NCBI RefSeq assembly: GCF_037478005.1
Contig: NZ_CP144164.1
Coordinates: 2,294,001-2,358,000 of the forward strand
DNA length: 64,000 nt
Source: Alteromonas sp. M12
GTDB lineage: Bacteria; Pseudomonadota; Gammaproteobacteria; Enterobacterales; Alteromonadaceae
Direction of reading: 5' to 3'
Position numbers and translations under genes: made by a program. Shown piece after piece: positions 38,707-47,536 of the stretch (the stretch's first letter is position 1; each line of letters opens with the position of its first letter). The notes under the pieces were generated by a model, which was not told the DNA's origin, made no database searches, and was given only the letters and a program-made list of their open reading frames with translations.

Positions 38707-39879
38707 CTAGTCACCAAATCCAAGTTGTAATTTTATATAATCATATGCCCGGTCAAACAATCCGCCTTCTTGCACTTCATGCAGGGCGACTAACGGGTAT
38801 TCAGCAATATCTTCACCTTCTAGTTGCAAAAATAGCTTACCAACCACTTCACCTTTTGCGATGGGGGCTTCCAAACTTTTTTCTAGTTCAAAGTTTGCTT
38901 TGAGATTTTTGACCTGACCTCTAGGGATAGTTATGGGGGTGTCTTGGTTAATTCCCAAGTCTACAGTTTCTTTATCACCCATATAAATACGGTGGGAAAC
39001 AAAGCTGTCACCCGCTTTATATGGCGTGACGGTTTCAAAGAAACGGAATCCATACTTTAATAATTTTTTATTTTCATTTTTACGGGCTCTTTCACTATCA
39101 GCGCCCATAACCACTGCCACCAAGCGCATATCACCTTGGGTAGCAGATGTAACTAAGCTGTAACCAGCATCAGAAGTATGACCGGTTTTGATCCCGTCTA
39201 CATTTAAGCTTTTGTCCCACAACAGACTATTACGGTTATATTGTTTTATATCGTTGTAAGTAAATTCTTTCTCTTCATACAAGGCGTACTCTTCAGGAAC
39301 ATCATTAATTAGTGCACTGGCAAGAATAGCCATATCACGGGGAGACGTGTAATGATCCGCATCATGCAAACCATGACTATTAACAAAATGGGTTGATGTC
39401 ATGCCTAATTTTTCAGCATGGGCATTCATTAAACTAACAAATGCACTCTCTGTTCCGGCAATGTGTTCCGCCATGGCCACGCAAGCATCGTTACCTGATT
39501 GAATGATAATGCCGCGATTTAAATCGTGTACTGAAACTTGCTTACCGACTTCAATAAACATTTTCGATGAATCTGGAAAGTTTTTGGCCCACGCATTTTC
39601 AGATACCGTCACCATATCGGATTCTGAAATATTACCTAACTTGAGTTCATTACCGATAACATAACTGGTCATCATTTTAGTTAAACTTGCTGGAGCAAGT
39701 TGTATATCCGCATTTAGTTCTGCAATCACATGACCGGTATTATGATCGATCAACAAGAAGCCTTTAGCGGCAACGGTCGGAGGAGGGGGGATGACTACAG
39801 CTGAAAATGCACTAACCGAAAATACGGCTGTGCTTACTGAGCAAAACAACCCGAAAAAAATAGACTTAATATTGTTCAT
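38707..39879 (-). CDS. dacA: D-alanyl-D-alanine carboxypeptidase (PBP5/6 type)
   Basis: A low-molecular-weight penicillin-binding protein of 390 residues that trims the terminal D-Ala of peptidoglycan pentapeptides. It has a signal peptide (residues 1-26), the SxxK motif S65-L-T-K68, SGN at 128-130, KTG at 231-233, the PBP5 C-terminal beta domain, and a C-terminal amphipathic helix (YDYIKLQLGFG) for membrane attachment. It is the last envelope gene before ybeD-lipB-lipA. A 259-nt gap to rlpA suggests its own promoter. Confidence 0.95.
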   Translation of the reverse strand: MNNIKSIFFGLFCSVSTAVFSVSAFSAVVIPPPPTVAAKGFLLIDHNTGHVIAELNADIQLAPASLTKMMTSYVIGNELKLGNISESDMVTVSENAWAKNFPDSSKMFIEVGKQVSVHDLNRGIIIQSGNDACVAMAEHIAGTESAFVSLMNAHAEKLGMTSTHFVNSHGLHDADHYTSPRDMAILASALINDVPEEYALYEEKEFTYNDIKQYNRNSLLWDKSLNVDGIKTGHTSDAGYSLVTSATQGDMRLVAVVMGADSERARKNENKKLLKYGFRFFETVTPYKAGDSFVSHRIYMGDKETVDLGINQDTPITIPRGQVKNLKANFELEKSLEAPIAKGEVVGKLFLQLEGEDIAEYPLVALHEVQEGGLFDRAYDYIKLQLGFGD

Positions 39880-40138
39880 TGACCTACCATTATTATTAAT
39901 CTTTTAAAAAGTGTTTCTTGAGCGGTGCGTAATATATCATTTCTGCCAATCACTTTCGTGAAAAATATCTTCAAGTTCGTTTAATCGTTTAGATTTTATG
40001 GCGGACGACATATTTGGCTCAACAATAGACGCATGGGTATTCACTAAATATCCACAATTCCCTTAATTACAACTCATGTTACGACCACTAAAAGTTAAAA
40101 AAAGTTTAACTTGTTTTTCAACTCAGTATACAACTTCA

Positions 40139-40960
40139 TTAGGGGGTCATAGTCGTTTGGCTGTATATGCGAAAGGCACTGTTATAGCCATCTAATTTTA
40201 ATTGTTGCAAAAGTTGTTCTGCATGATTTTCATCATCCAAAGGACCTAAATGCAATCTGAATAGACCATTTTCGTTTGGTGTGTTGACGGATACTTGATA
40301 CTGGCTTTGAAGACCTTGAGCTAATGCTTGTACTTTTGTTGCATCTTGTAAAGCCGCAACTTGGATAAATAGCTGGTTATCTGCTTTTGCTGATGCTATT
40401 TCAGACGCTGATGGCGCTGGTGTATTACCTACAGTCAGCATGCCATTTTGATCCACGTGCATTACTTCTACTTTCACATGAGCCGTTCCGGTATCTAACA
40501 CGCCAATTTTCATCGCTGCTGCATAAGATAAATCGATGATACGATTGTGATGGAATGGCCCTCGGTCATTGACTCGTACCACAGCAATTTTACCATTTTC
40601 TATGTTTGTCACTTTGACGATCGATGGCAGCGGTAGGGTTTTATGGGCGGCACTCATGGCAAACATATTGTAGACTTCGCCGTTAGCGGTTAAATGGCCG
40701 TGGAACTTCTGTCCGTACCAAGATGCAATACCTTGTTTAACGTAGCCTTTTCCTGTTGTAAGAGGTTTATAATATTTGCCTAAAACAGTGTACGGTCGCA
40801 TCGATGCGGCAAGATATGGTTCGTATTTAGGCTGCACATCACGAAAATCAATATCTCGACTAATCGTTTTTGGTTTTGAATCTGAATGCTGGCTATAACG
40901 ACCTGTATTACTACAAGACGCAATTAGCGCACAAAGTATCAAACAACCAATTATTCTCAT
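40139..40960 (-). CDS. rlpA: RlpA, septal-ring lytic transglycosylase-type lipoprotein
   Basis: A 273-residue lipoprotein with lipobox LIASC (C16). The double-psi beta-barrel domain (GIASWYGQKFHGHLTANGE to VRVNDRGPFHHNRIIDLSY) contains the presumed catalytic residues. A SPOR domain (about 195-273, QLFIQVAALQDATKVQALA) binds denuded glycans at the septum. The ATG overlaps the mltB stop as ATGA, so the two lytic enzymes are translationally coupled. The family cuts peptide-free glycan strands in Pseudomonas, while the E. coli protein lacks that activity. Confidence 0.94.
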   Translation of the reverse strand: MRIIGCLILCALIASCSNTGRYSQHSDSKPKTISRDIDFRDVQPKYEPYLAASMRPYTVLGKYYKPLTTGKGYVKQGIASWYGQKFHGHLTANGEVYNMFAMSAAHKTLPLPSIVKVTNIENGKIAVVRVNDRGPFHHNRIIDLSYAAAMKIGVLDTGTAHVKVEVMHVDQNGMLTVGNTPAPSASEIASAKADNQLFIQVAALQDATKVQALAQGLQSQYQVSVNTPNENGLFRLHLGPLDDENHAEQLLQQLKLDGYNSAFRIYSQTTMTP

Positions 40961-41964
40961 TTTAATTCCATTGCTTGTTGTAGCTGTTGACTAAACTGAA
41001 ATACTGCCATGGCATATAATGGGCTGTGATTATAGCGAGTTATCGTGTAAAAGTTAGGTAGTCCTACCCAATACTCAGTATTATCAGGTTGTTCAAATGC
41101 GAGTAATTTCACGCTTTGTTGTGCTGATAAGGAAGTTTTGTCATCTAGTCTTACGCCCGCGTCACTTAACTCTTGCCATGTGTGCTTATATTTTAAGCTT
41201 TTACTGACTAAATCATCAACTTTATTACTGGATGTTGCAACTGTTGCTTTAAATGCAATAGGTTCGCCTGATTGCCATCCATGACGTTTAAAGTAATTAG
41301 CCACGCTGCCAATCGCATCTGTGGGATTGTTTAAAAGATCGCGAACGCCGTCGCCATCAAAATCTACTGCATAATGCCGATAGCTAGAAGAGATAAACTG
41401 ACCCCAGCCCATGGCCCCAGCATAAGAACCTTTAACATCGGCTAAATCGAAGCCTTCTTCTCGGGTGAGTAGAAAATATTCCGCTAATTCACTTTTAAAA
41501 AAAGTGGCACGGGGAGGGTAGTAAAAACCCAGCGTATACAATGCATCTAATACCGAATATTTACCTTTATACGTGCCATAAAAGGTCTCAACTCCAATAA
41601 TCGCGACAATGATTTGAGCAGGGACTCCGGTTTCTTGCTCAGCTCGTTGCAAATCCTCTTGGTGCTCTTGCCAAAAGGCTAGTCCTTTGGCAAGACGCTT
41701 TTCAGTTAGGAAAATAGGGAAGTATTGATGCCAAGGTTTGGCTTCCCAAGGTTTAGCAATGGCTTCTAAAATAGTCTGGTTCTTGTTAGCCCCGTTTAAT
41801 GTTTGTTTTATAAAGTCGGGATCAAATTGATGCTTTTCAGCCATCATTGTAATGAACTCTTCTATTTGCGCATCAACTTTTGAATCGACGTCTTGGTTAG
41901 CCATTCCTTGTGTCATATTCAGGCATAAAATGGAAAACAATATACATTTTGTTAGCGCACGCAT
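40957..41964 (-). CDS. mltB: Membrane-bound lytic murein transglycosylase B
   Basis: A lytic transglycosylase of 335 residues with a signal peptide (residues 1-22). The catalytic glutamate is in IIGVETFYGTYKGKYSVLDAL. Other family marks are GSYAGAMGWGQFISSSYRHYAVDFDG (shown here as AGAMGWGQFI) and the end NHSPLYAMAVFQFSQ. The signal peptide ends at MANQD without an obvious lipobox cysteine (C16 lies in the hydrophobic core), so unlike E. coli MltB it may be soluble in the periplasm. It sits between rodA and rlpA. Confidence 0.92.
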   Translation of the reverse strand: MRALTKCILFSILCLNMTQGMANQDVDSKVDAQIEEFITMMAEKHQFDPDFIKQTLNGANKNQTILEAIAKPWEAKPWHQYFPIFLTEKRLAKGLAFWQEHQEDLQRAEQETGVPAQIIVAIIGVETFYGTYKGKYSVLDALYTLGFYYPPRATFFKSELAEYFLLTREEGFDLADVKGSYAGAMGWGQFISSSYRHYAVDFDGDGVRDLLNNPTDAIGSVANYFKRHGWQSGEPIAFKATVATSSNKVDDLVSKSLKYKHTWQELSDAGVRLDDKTSLSAQQSVKLLAFEQPDNTEYWVGLPNFYTITRYNHSPLYAMAVFQFSQQLQQAMELK

Positions 41965-42011
41965 TTTCTCTCCGCTTGGAAATCAGCCCGCTTAGGCCGT
42001 TTATTTAGTTA

Positions 42012-43130
42012 TTATTGTCTGGAAAGCAGACGTTTTTGGGTACTGATTGCCATTAGAATGCCAAATCCGGCTAATAAAGTCACCATTGATGTTCCGCCAT
42101 AGCTGACGAGTGGTAAAGGCACACCCACTACCGGCAATAAACCAGAGACCATTCCCATATTAACAAATACGTAAACAAAGAAGGTTAAGGTGATGCTACC
42201 AGCTAGTAGTTTAGCGAATGCATCTTGAGCTCGCATGGCGATCATCAAGCCAACCACTATGATGTAGCAATATATGGCTAACAGCGCCAATATTCCAAAC
42301 AAACCAAACTCTTCACTAAATACCGCAAAAATGAAGTCGGTGTGTCTTTCCGGTAGAAACTCTAATTGGGACTGTGTTCCTTGCAACCACCCCTTGCCGC
42401 TAACACCACCGGAACCTATTGCTATTTTGGATTGAATTATATGGTATCCGGATCCTAAGGGATCACTCTCAGGATTAAGAAAAGTCAAAACTCTCTGCTT
42501 TTGATATTCTTTCATTAGGAAGAACCACATAACTGGCGCAAAGGCCGACAACAAAAATGTGACCATTAATATCAGGCTCCAACTCATGCCCGCTAGAAAT
42601 AATACAAATACGCCTGAACTGGCGATTAACAGTGAGGTACCTAAATCTGGTTGTTTGGCGATCAATAATGTCGGTACAGCCACAAATAAAAATCCGATAC
42701 AAATGTTCCAGATTTTGGGGGGCAGGTTGTAGCGGCTAATATACCAAGCAATCATCATCGGAACGGCCAATTTCATTATTTCTGATGGCTGAAATCGCAC
42801 AACCCCTAAATCTAGCCAGCGTTGCGCGCCTTTTCCTGACACCCCAAAAAGTAATACTGCAACCAGCATTAACACGCCTGCGATATAAAAATACACCGAC
42901 ATTCGTTGATACGCCAAAACGGGGATTTGCGCTAACATGAACATGACTAATAGGGCGACTCCAAGTCGAATTACTTGTCGTTGTATCAACGCCATATCTT
43001 GGCCGCCAGCAGAATATATAGTGACTAAACCCACAGCCATTAGAACTAATAGTCCAATCAACAAAGTAACGTCTATGTGTATTTTGGTGAAAATGGATTG
43101 TTTATTTGGTTCTAATTTTGTTCTTAACAT
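42012..43130 (-). CDS. rodA: Peptidoglycan glycosyltransferase RodA
   Basis: A SEDS-family polymerase of 372 residues with about ten transmembrane helices that builds side-wall glycan together with PBP2. The motifs KGAQRWLDLGVVRFQPSEIMK, shown in part, QPDLGTSLLIA, GTQSQLEFLPERHTDFIFAV in part, and GLLPVVGVPLPLVSYGG match E. coli RodA. The aspartate of FLPERHTDF is present. The ATG at 43130 is chosen over a TTG two codons earlier. It follows mrdA by a few bases, so polymerase and transpeptidase are made from one message. Confidence 0.96.
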   Translation of the reverse strand: MLRTKLEPNKQSIFTKIHIDVTLLIGLLVLMAVGLVTIYSAGGQDMALIQRQVIRLGVALLVMFMLAQIPVLAYQRMSVYFYIAGVLMLVAVLLFGVSGKGAQRWLDLGVVRFQPSEIMKLAVPMMIAWYISRYNLPPKIWNICIGFLFVAVPTLLIAKQPDLGTSLLIASSGVFVLFLAGMSWSLILMVTFLLSAFAPVMWFFLMKEYQKQRVLTFLNPESDPLGSGYHIIQSKIAIGSGGVSGKGWLQGTQSQLEFLPERHTDFIFAVFSEEFGLFGILALLAIYCYIIVVGLMIAMRAQDAFAKLLAGSITLTFFVYVFVNMGMVSGLLPVVGVPLPLVSYGGTSMVTLLAGFGILMAISTQKRLLSRQ

Positions 43131-43139
43131 AGTCAATGC

Positions 43140-45053
43140 TTATTGTTGTGTCTGATTATCGGTTTCAGATTCATCGACGTTAGTTTTAACCAACTGATGC
43201 TGTTTATCTTTAAAATAAAAATCCATCACTTTTCGAGCGATTGGCGCAGCTTGGGAGCTACCTCCACCGGCATTTTCAAGTGCGACAGCAATGCTAATTT
43301 GCGGATCATCATAAGGCGCAAAACCGATATACATCGCGTTATCCCTATGTTTTTCTGCTAACTTTTCAGCGTCATATTTTGCATCTTGTGCAATAGACAC
43401 AACTTGAGCAGTACCGGTCTTGCCAGCAGGCTCATAATTAACGTCTACAAAAGCGCCCCGCGCTGTACCATGAGGTTCATGGATAACTCCATACATAGAC
43501 GCTAGAACCAGATCCCAATTTTCACTGTTTTTTATGGGGATGGGTTGGAGTTCTTTTAGCGGATCTAAAACCATTTCATTTTCTACAATTCTTCCTCGTA
43601 ATATTTGAGGAACAATTCGTCTACCTTTATTTACCAACGTATTCACCGACTTTGCTAATTGCAGTGGCGTTGCGGTCCAATAACTTTGCCCAATGCCTAC
43701 CGAAATGGTGTCGCCGATGTACCAAGGTTCGTTATAGCGTGCTTTTTTCCAACCGCGGCTTGGCATATTTCCATCTGATTCTTCATAAATATCAACTCCG
43801 GTGTAATCACCAAAACCAAACTCTGTCATGGTTTCGTTAATGCGATCTATACCGAGGTGGTAGGCTAAATCGTAAAAGAAAAAGTCACAGGATACTTCTA
43901 CTGACTTTTTGACATCTACCCAACCGTGACCCCAAGGAATCCAATCTCGCCATACATGGCTAACATTTTTTAGTTGATAACGGCCATTGTCGAAAAGACG
44001 AGTTTCGCTGTCGATAACACCTTCTTCTAAGCCTGCTAACGCTAAGTGCGGTTTAACCGTTGATGCAGGCGGATATTGACCTTGTGTTGCGCGGTTAATC
44101 AGTGGTCTATCGGTTGATTGAAGTAGTTTTGAATAGTTTTTACTGCTGATACCGTGCACAAAATAATTGGGATCATAGCTGGGGTTACTATAAAGCGCTA
44201 AAACACCACCGGTTTTTGCATCTAGTGCAACCACTGAACCTCGAGTGTCGCCCAAAATGTTCTGTATTTCTAACTGCATTTTAACGTCAATATTGAGGAT
44301 CAAGTCTTGACCTGGTTCAGGTGGTTGAAAGTTCAACGTACGGATAATCCGTCCTTTACTATTCACTTCTACTTCTTGATATCCCACTTCGCCATGGAGT
44401 AATTCTTCATGGTACTTTTCGATACCTAGCTTGCCTATATCATGGGTAGCAGCATAGTTGTCTTCTTGCCCGGCTTCGCTGAGTTTTTGTAAGTCTTTTT
44501 TATTGATTCTTGCTACGTAGCCCAACGCGTGAGTAAGTGCGCTACCAAAAGGATAATGACGGGTTAATCTGGCTTCAATCGACACCCCTGGGAATTTATG
44601 TTGGCTAGCTGAAAATAAAGCCACATCAGTATTCGTTAGGCGATTACGTAAGGATACAGGTTTGAACCGTCTTACTCGTTTCATATTGGCTTTAAAGTCA
44701 GAAATTTCATCTTCACTTAAATTAAGTAAACTAGTTAGTTCGGTAAGGGTTGCATCGAGATCTTCTATCTCTTCGGGAATTACCTCTAATGAAAAAACAG
44801 GTCGATTTTCAGCTAGTAGAATCCCGTTTCTGTCGTAAATAAGACCTCTATTGGGAGCAACCGGCAGCACTTTTATTCTGTTGCCATTGGAGCGTGTTTG
44901 ATAGTCGGAAAATTTTGATACTTGCAGATAATATAAATTGCTTATTATTAACACCATCGCCACGCAAACCAATAGCATTGCAATGAAGCTGCGTCTTGCA
45001 AAAAGGTTGGCTTCGGCCGAATGGTCTTTAATAGTTACGCGATTAACAGCCAA
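43140..45053 (-). CDS. mrdA: Penicillin-binding protein 2 (elongasome transpeptidase)
   Basis: A class B penicillin-binding protein of about 637 residues with one N-terminal transmembrane helix (FIAMLLVCVAMVLIISNLYY), the pedestal domain (NRGLIYDRNGILLAENRPV), and the transpeptidase domain with SxxK in YPPASTVKPHLAL, SxN in VEVSCDFFF (where the asparagine is replaced, as in other PBP2) and KTG in AGKTGTAQVV. I set the start at the TTG 45053, two nucleotides after the rlmH stop, because E. coli PBP2 aligns from there. A longer frame to 45095 overlaps rlmH without support. Confidence 0.94.
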   Translation of the reverse strand: MAVNRVTIKDHSAEANLFARRSFIAMLLVCVAMVLIISNLYYLQVSKFSDYQTRSNGNRIKVLPVAPNRGLIYDRNGILLAENRPVFSLEVIPEEIEDLDATLTELTSLLNLSEDEISDFKANMKRVRRFKPVSLRNRLTNTDVALFSASQHKFPGVSIEARLTRHYPFGSALTHALGYVARINKKDLQKLSEAGQEDNYAATHDIGKLGIEKYHEELLHGEVGYQEVEVNSKGRIIRTLNFQPPEPGQDLILNIDVKMQLEIQNILGDTRGSVVALDAKTGGVLALYSNPSYDPNYFVHGISSKNYSKLLQSTDRPLINRATQGQYPPASTVKPHLALAGLEEGVIDSETRLFDNGRYQLKNVSHVWRDWIPWGHGWVDVKKSVEVSCDFFFYDLAYHLGIDRINETMTEFGFGDYTGVDIYEESDGNMPSRGWKKARYNEPWYIGDTISVGIGQSYWTATPLQLAKSVNTLVNKGRRIVPQILRGRIVENEMVLDPLKELQPIPIKNSENWDLVLASMYGVIHEPHGTARGAFVDVNYEPAGKTGTAQVVSIAQDAKYDAEKLAEKHRDNAMYIGFAPYDDPQISIAVALENAGGGSSQAAPIARKVMDFYFKDKQHQLVKTNVDESETDNQTQQ

Positions 45054-45055
45054 AA

Positions 45056-45526
45056 CTATTCTCGGTGATAAGGGTGATTGGCATTCACCGACCAAGCACG
45101 ATATAAACTCTCAGCAACAATTATACGAACCAAAGGGTGCGGCAAGGTGAGGGCAGATAGCGACCACTTTTGTTCACTGGCTTGGATACACTCTGGCGCG
45201 AGTCCTTCAGGACCACCGATCAATAAGCTCACGTCTCTGCCATCCATTTGCCAAGCGGCAAGGTTTTGCGCCAAATCAGTTGTGGTCAAGGCTTTTCCTG
45301 TTACTTCAAGGGTGACAACTTTGTTACCTTTGGGTATTGAATTTAAGGTAAGTTCCCCTTCTTTTTGCAAAATCCGTTTAATATCTGCATTTTTGCCTCG
45401 TTTCCCTGCAGGAATTTCGGTTAAGGTTAACGATAAATCGCCGTTAAAACGGCGCTCATATTCTCGATAACCTGTTTCCACCCACGAGGGCATTTTGGTG
45501 CCTACTGCTATCAGTTGAATGCGCAT
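45056..45526 (-). CDS. rlmH: 23S rRNA m3-pseudouridine1915 methyltransferase RlmH
   Basis: A small SPOUT methyltransferase of 156 residues that methylates pseudouridine 1915 in the 70S ribosome. The knot region [15 protein letters not shown] and the end [20 protein letters not shown] with NHPYHRE match the family over its whole length. It starts with ATG, lies 31 nt after rsfS, and ends 2 nt before the PBP2 start. The rsfS-rlmH-mrdA-rodA order is conserved in gammaproteobacteria. Confidence 0.96.
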   Translation of the reverse strand: MRIQLIAVGTKMPSWVETGYREYERRFNGDLSLTLTEIPAGKRGKNADIKRILQKEGELTLNSIPKGNKVVTLEVTGKALTTTDLAQNLAAWQMDGRDVSLLIGGPEGLAPECIQASEQKWSLSALTLPHPLVRIIVAESLYRAWSVNANHPYHRE

Positions 45527-45557
45527 TAGAACTAATTTCCTAGATTGAGTTTAGTCG

Positions 45558-45875
45558 CTATGCCCAAAGCTTTTCTAACTGATAGAAATCACGAGTCTGA
45601 TCTTGCATTACATGCACTACAATTTCACCAAGATCTACTAACACCCATTCGCCTTCGGCTTGACCTTCGATGCTGAGAGGCGGATGGCCCGCTTTCTTAG
45701 TTTCGTAAACTACATTTTGTGCAATTGACGCCACATGACGTTTCGAATTCCCCGAGCAAACCAACATAGTGTCGGTTACTGTAGACTTGCCTTTTACATC
45801 AATATCAACGATGTCTCTGGCCTTAAGGTCTTCGATTTTATCGATTACAAATTTTTTGAATTCGTCGCTTTCCAA
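45558..45875 (-). CDS. rsfS: Ribosome silencing factor RsfS
   Basis: A 105-residue DUF143 protein that binds ribosomal protein uL14 and blocks joining of the subunits in starvation. It is recognised from KARDIVDIDVKGKSTVTDTM, shown at its limit, then MLVCSGNSKRHVASIAQNVV and EWVLVDLGEIVVHVM. The TTG start has AGAGGAA 5 nt upstream and there is no nearby ATG. The gene nadD, which usually lies between holA and rsfS, is missing. Instead a 119-nt gap with a perfect -10 box and a palindrome precedes this gene. Confidence 0.95.
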   Translation of the reverse strand: MESDEFKKFVIDKIEDLKARDIVDIDVKGKSTVTDTMLVCSGNSKRHVASIAQNVVYETKKAGHPPLSIEGQAEGEWVLVDLGEIVVHVMQDQTRDFYQLEKLWA

Positions 45876-45955
45876 TTGTGTTCCTCTTAAAACGTTTTCT
45901 CAACGTGAATTGTATCAGAAATAATAACAAACTAGCATAGCTATCTATTACTTCA

Positions 45956-45987
45956 ATTATAAAGGGGTTGCAGCGTTACGCGTAACG
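45956..45987 (-). promoter_or_regulatory. Possible rsfS promoter with 14-bp palindrome
   Basis: On the minus strand a perfect TATAAT (plus 45956-45961) lies 18 nt from a poor -35 (TTACGC). The -35 is inside the perfect palindrome CGTTACGCGTAACG (45974-45987), which is flanked on each side by TTGCAG. An activator or repressor site is plausible. It could also be a weak hairpin at the end of holA. Confidence 0.4.
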
Positions 45988-45994
45988 ATTGCAG

Positions 45995-47017
45995 TTATTC
46001 TAATGGTATAGAAGTTAAGTCAAACGGAATAAATAATAAACACAAATGACACAGCTCAACATAGGGACGCATTACTTGCGATTGTTTTATTCGTTGATCC
46101 AATATTTGCAGTTTTTGCTGGATATTGTCTAAGGTTGCTAAGGAAATCCGTTGCAAGGCACTCATATAGAACCCTTGTCTATTTTTCCATATCCGATGTT
46201 GGTTCCAATTGATCGCTTTACCTGCTTGTTTATCCGCTAGTAAGGAGCTTAAAACTTGCCATTCTCGGGTCAAAGCCCAACACACTATAGTCGGTTCTAC
46301 TCCTTCAGCTTCTAATCGATACAACATTTTGACCATTCTATCAGCGTCACCTGAAAGCATGACATCGACTAATTGGAATACGTTGAATCGAGACTGATCA
46401 ACCACGGATTCAATGATTTGTTGTTCAGTGACCACGCCGTTAGGATACAACAACAGTAATTTGTCGATTTCCTGTTTGGCCGCTAATAAATTTCCTTCAC
46501 AATAATCACTTAGCAGTTTGATTGACTCAGGTCCGGTTTTTAAGCCTGTCTCATTCATATAACCTGCAACCCATTGCTGCAGTTGCTTGCCTTCTAGGGC
46601 AAAACAGGGAACATAAATACCTTGTTTGTCTAATGCTTTAAACCACTTAGCATTTTGTACATCACGTCCAATCTTTTGCCCGTGTATGAGTACGATAGTA
46701 TCGGCATGAGAATTCGCAGCGAGTTCACAAAGCACTTTGCTGCCTTCCGTTCCCGGTTTGCCTGTAGGTAGTTCTAATTCGATAAACTGTTTTGAGCTGA
46801 ACAGTGATAAAGTTTGGGTTGCTTCGATTAGGCTGGACCACTGAAATTGATTGTCTACTGTGAGTTGCTGGCGCTCGTCAAATCCTTGTTGTAATGCTTG
46901 TTTGCGTATTGCTTCAATACTCAGCATTTTTTGCAGTGGTTCATCACCAAAAACCATATAAAAACTATGGTCATTTTGTTTAACATGTTGGGCCAAGCGA
47001 TTTGGATAGACCTGCAT
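45995..47017 (-). CDS. holA: DNA polymerase III delta subunit
   Basis: The clamp-loader delta subunit, 340 residues, which opens the beta sliding clamp. N-terminal landmarks are MVFGDEPLQKMLSIEAIR and LIHGQKIGRDVQNAKWFKAL. The three-domain layout ends in YVELCHLCLLFIPF. Delta has an AAA+ fold but no working Walker A, as here. The ATG overlaps the lptE stop by one base (TAATG), which gives a coupled leuS-lptE-holA unit. Confidence 0.94.
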   Translation of the reverse strand: MQVYPNRLAQHVKQNDHSFYMVFGDEPLQKMLSIEAIRKQALQQGFDERQQLTVDNQFQWSSLIEATQTLSLFSSKQFIELELPTGKPGTEGSKVLCELAANSHADTIVLIHGQKIGRDVQNAKWFKALDKQGIYVPCFALEGKQLQQWVAGYMNETGLKTGPESIKLLSDYCEGNLLAAKQEIDKLLLLYPNGVVTEQQIIESVVDQSRFNVFQLVDVMLSGDADRMVKMLYRLEAEGVEPTIVCWALTREWQVLSSLLADKQAGKAINWNQHRIWKNRQGFYMSALQRISLATLDNIQQKLQILDQRIKQSQVMRPYVELCHLCLLFIPFDLTSIPLE

Positions 47018-47532
47018 TAAAGTTCTCGGCTATCCAAACTAGGTAACATTCTGACAATGCGATCTGCGGCTTGATTACGCATCTCTTTAAGCACTAAGTC
47101 TAATTCCCGAGATTTAGCCAAAATAGCATCGGGATCATCTTGGTATTCCCGAGTAATATCAAATTCTACAATTTGCGGTTCTTTATCAGGAAAAATGACT
47201 TGCAGTTTAATGGTCAATACCAACTCATATTCCGCGACTTGGCCACTACTAAAAAGTGAAAGTAACCTTCTATCAAGGCTGTCTGGATACAAATAAATAG
47301 CAATAGTGCTGTCTTTTTGTTGCACAGGAATGTTAGCCACATAGGCTATCTGATAGAAATCGAAGTGTTCTTTCACCGCGCGTTTTAAAGGTGAATATTC
47401 CTTAGGGCCAGACAGGTAGACCTGCTGAATACCGTTTGGCAAAGGCTGTGAACCTCGCAGTTTGAAGCCGCAACCTTGTATACCAAAGATCAAAAGAAAT
47501 AATAAAAAAGCACGGGCTGAAAGAGTTTTCAT
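47017..47532 (-). CDS. lptE: LPS-assembly lipoprotein LptE
   Basis: A 171-residue outer-membrane lipoprotein that plugs the LptD barrel and helps place lipopolysaccharide on the cell surface. The lipobox GIQGC gives C21, followed at once by the LptE signature GFKLRGSQPLP. The central part YELVLTIKLQVI and the C-terminal MRNQAADRIVRML fit the family. It lies 4 nt after leuS and one base into holA. Confidence 0.94.
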   Translation of the reverse strand: MKTLSARAFLLFLLIFGIQGCGFKLRGSQPLPNGIQQVYLSGPKEYSPLKRAVKEHFDFYQIAYVANIPVQQKDSTIAIYLYPDSLDRRLLSLFSSGQVAEYELVLTIKLQVIFPDKEPQIVEFDITREYQDDPDAILAKSRELDLVLKEMRNQAADRIVRMLPSLDSREL

Positions 47533-47536
47533 CTTA

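Noticed and set aside
40092..40112. Hairpin AAGTTAAA/TTTAACTT between rlpA and dacA as a terminator
   Set aside because: Only A-T rich pairing with no proper U tract on the transcribed strand.
43140..45095. Longer PBP2 starting at 45095
   Set aside because: This would overlap rlmH by 40 nt and add 14 residues without counterpart in E. coli PBP2. The TTG at 45053 fits better.
45078..45470. Long open frame antisense to rlmH
   Set aside because: It is a shadow of the well-conserved rlmH gene and contains no recognisable domain.
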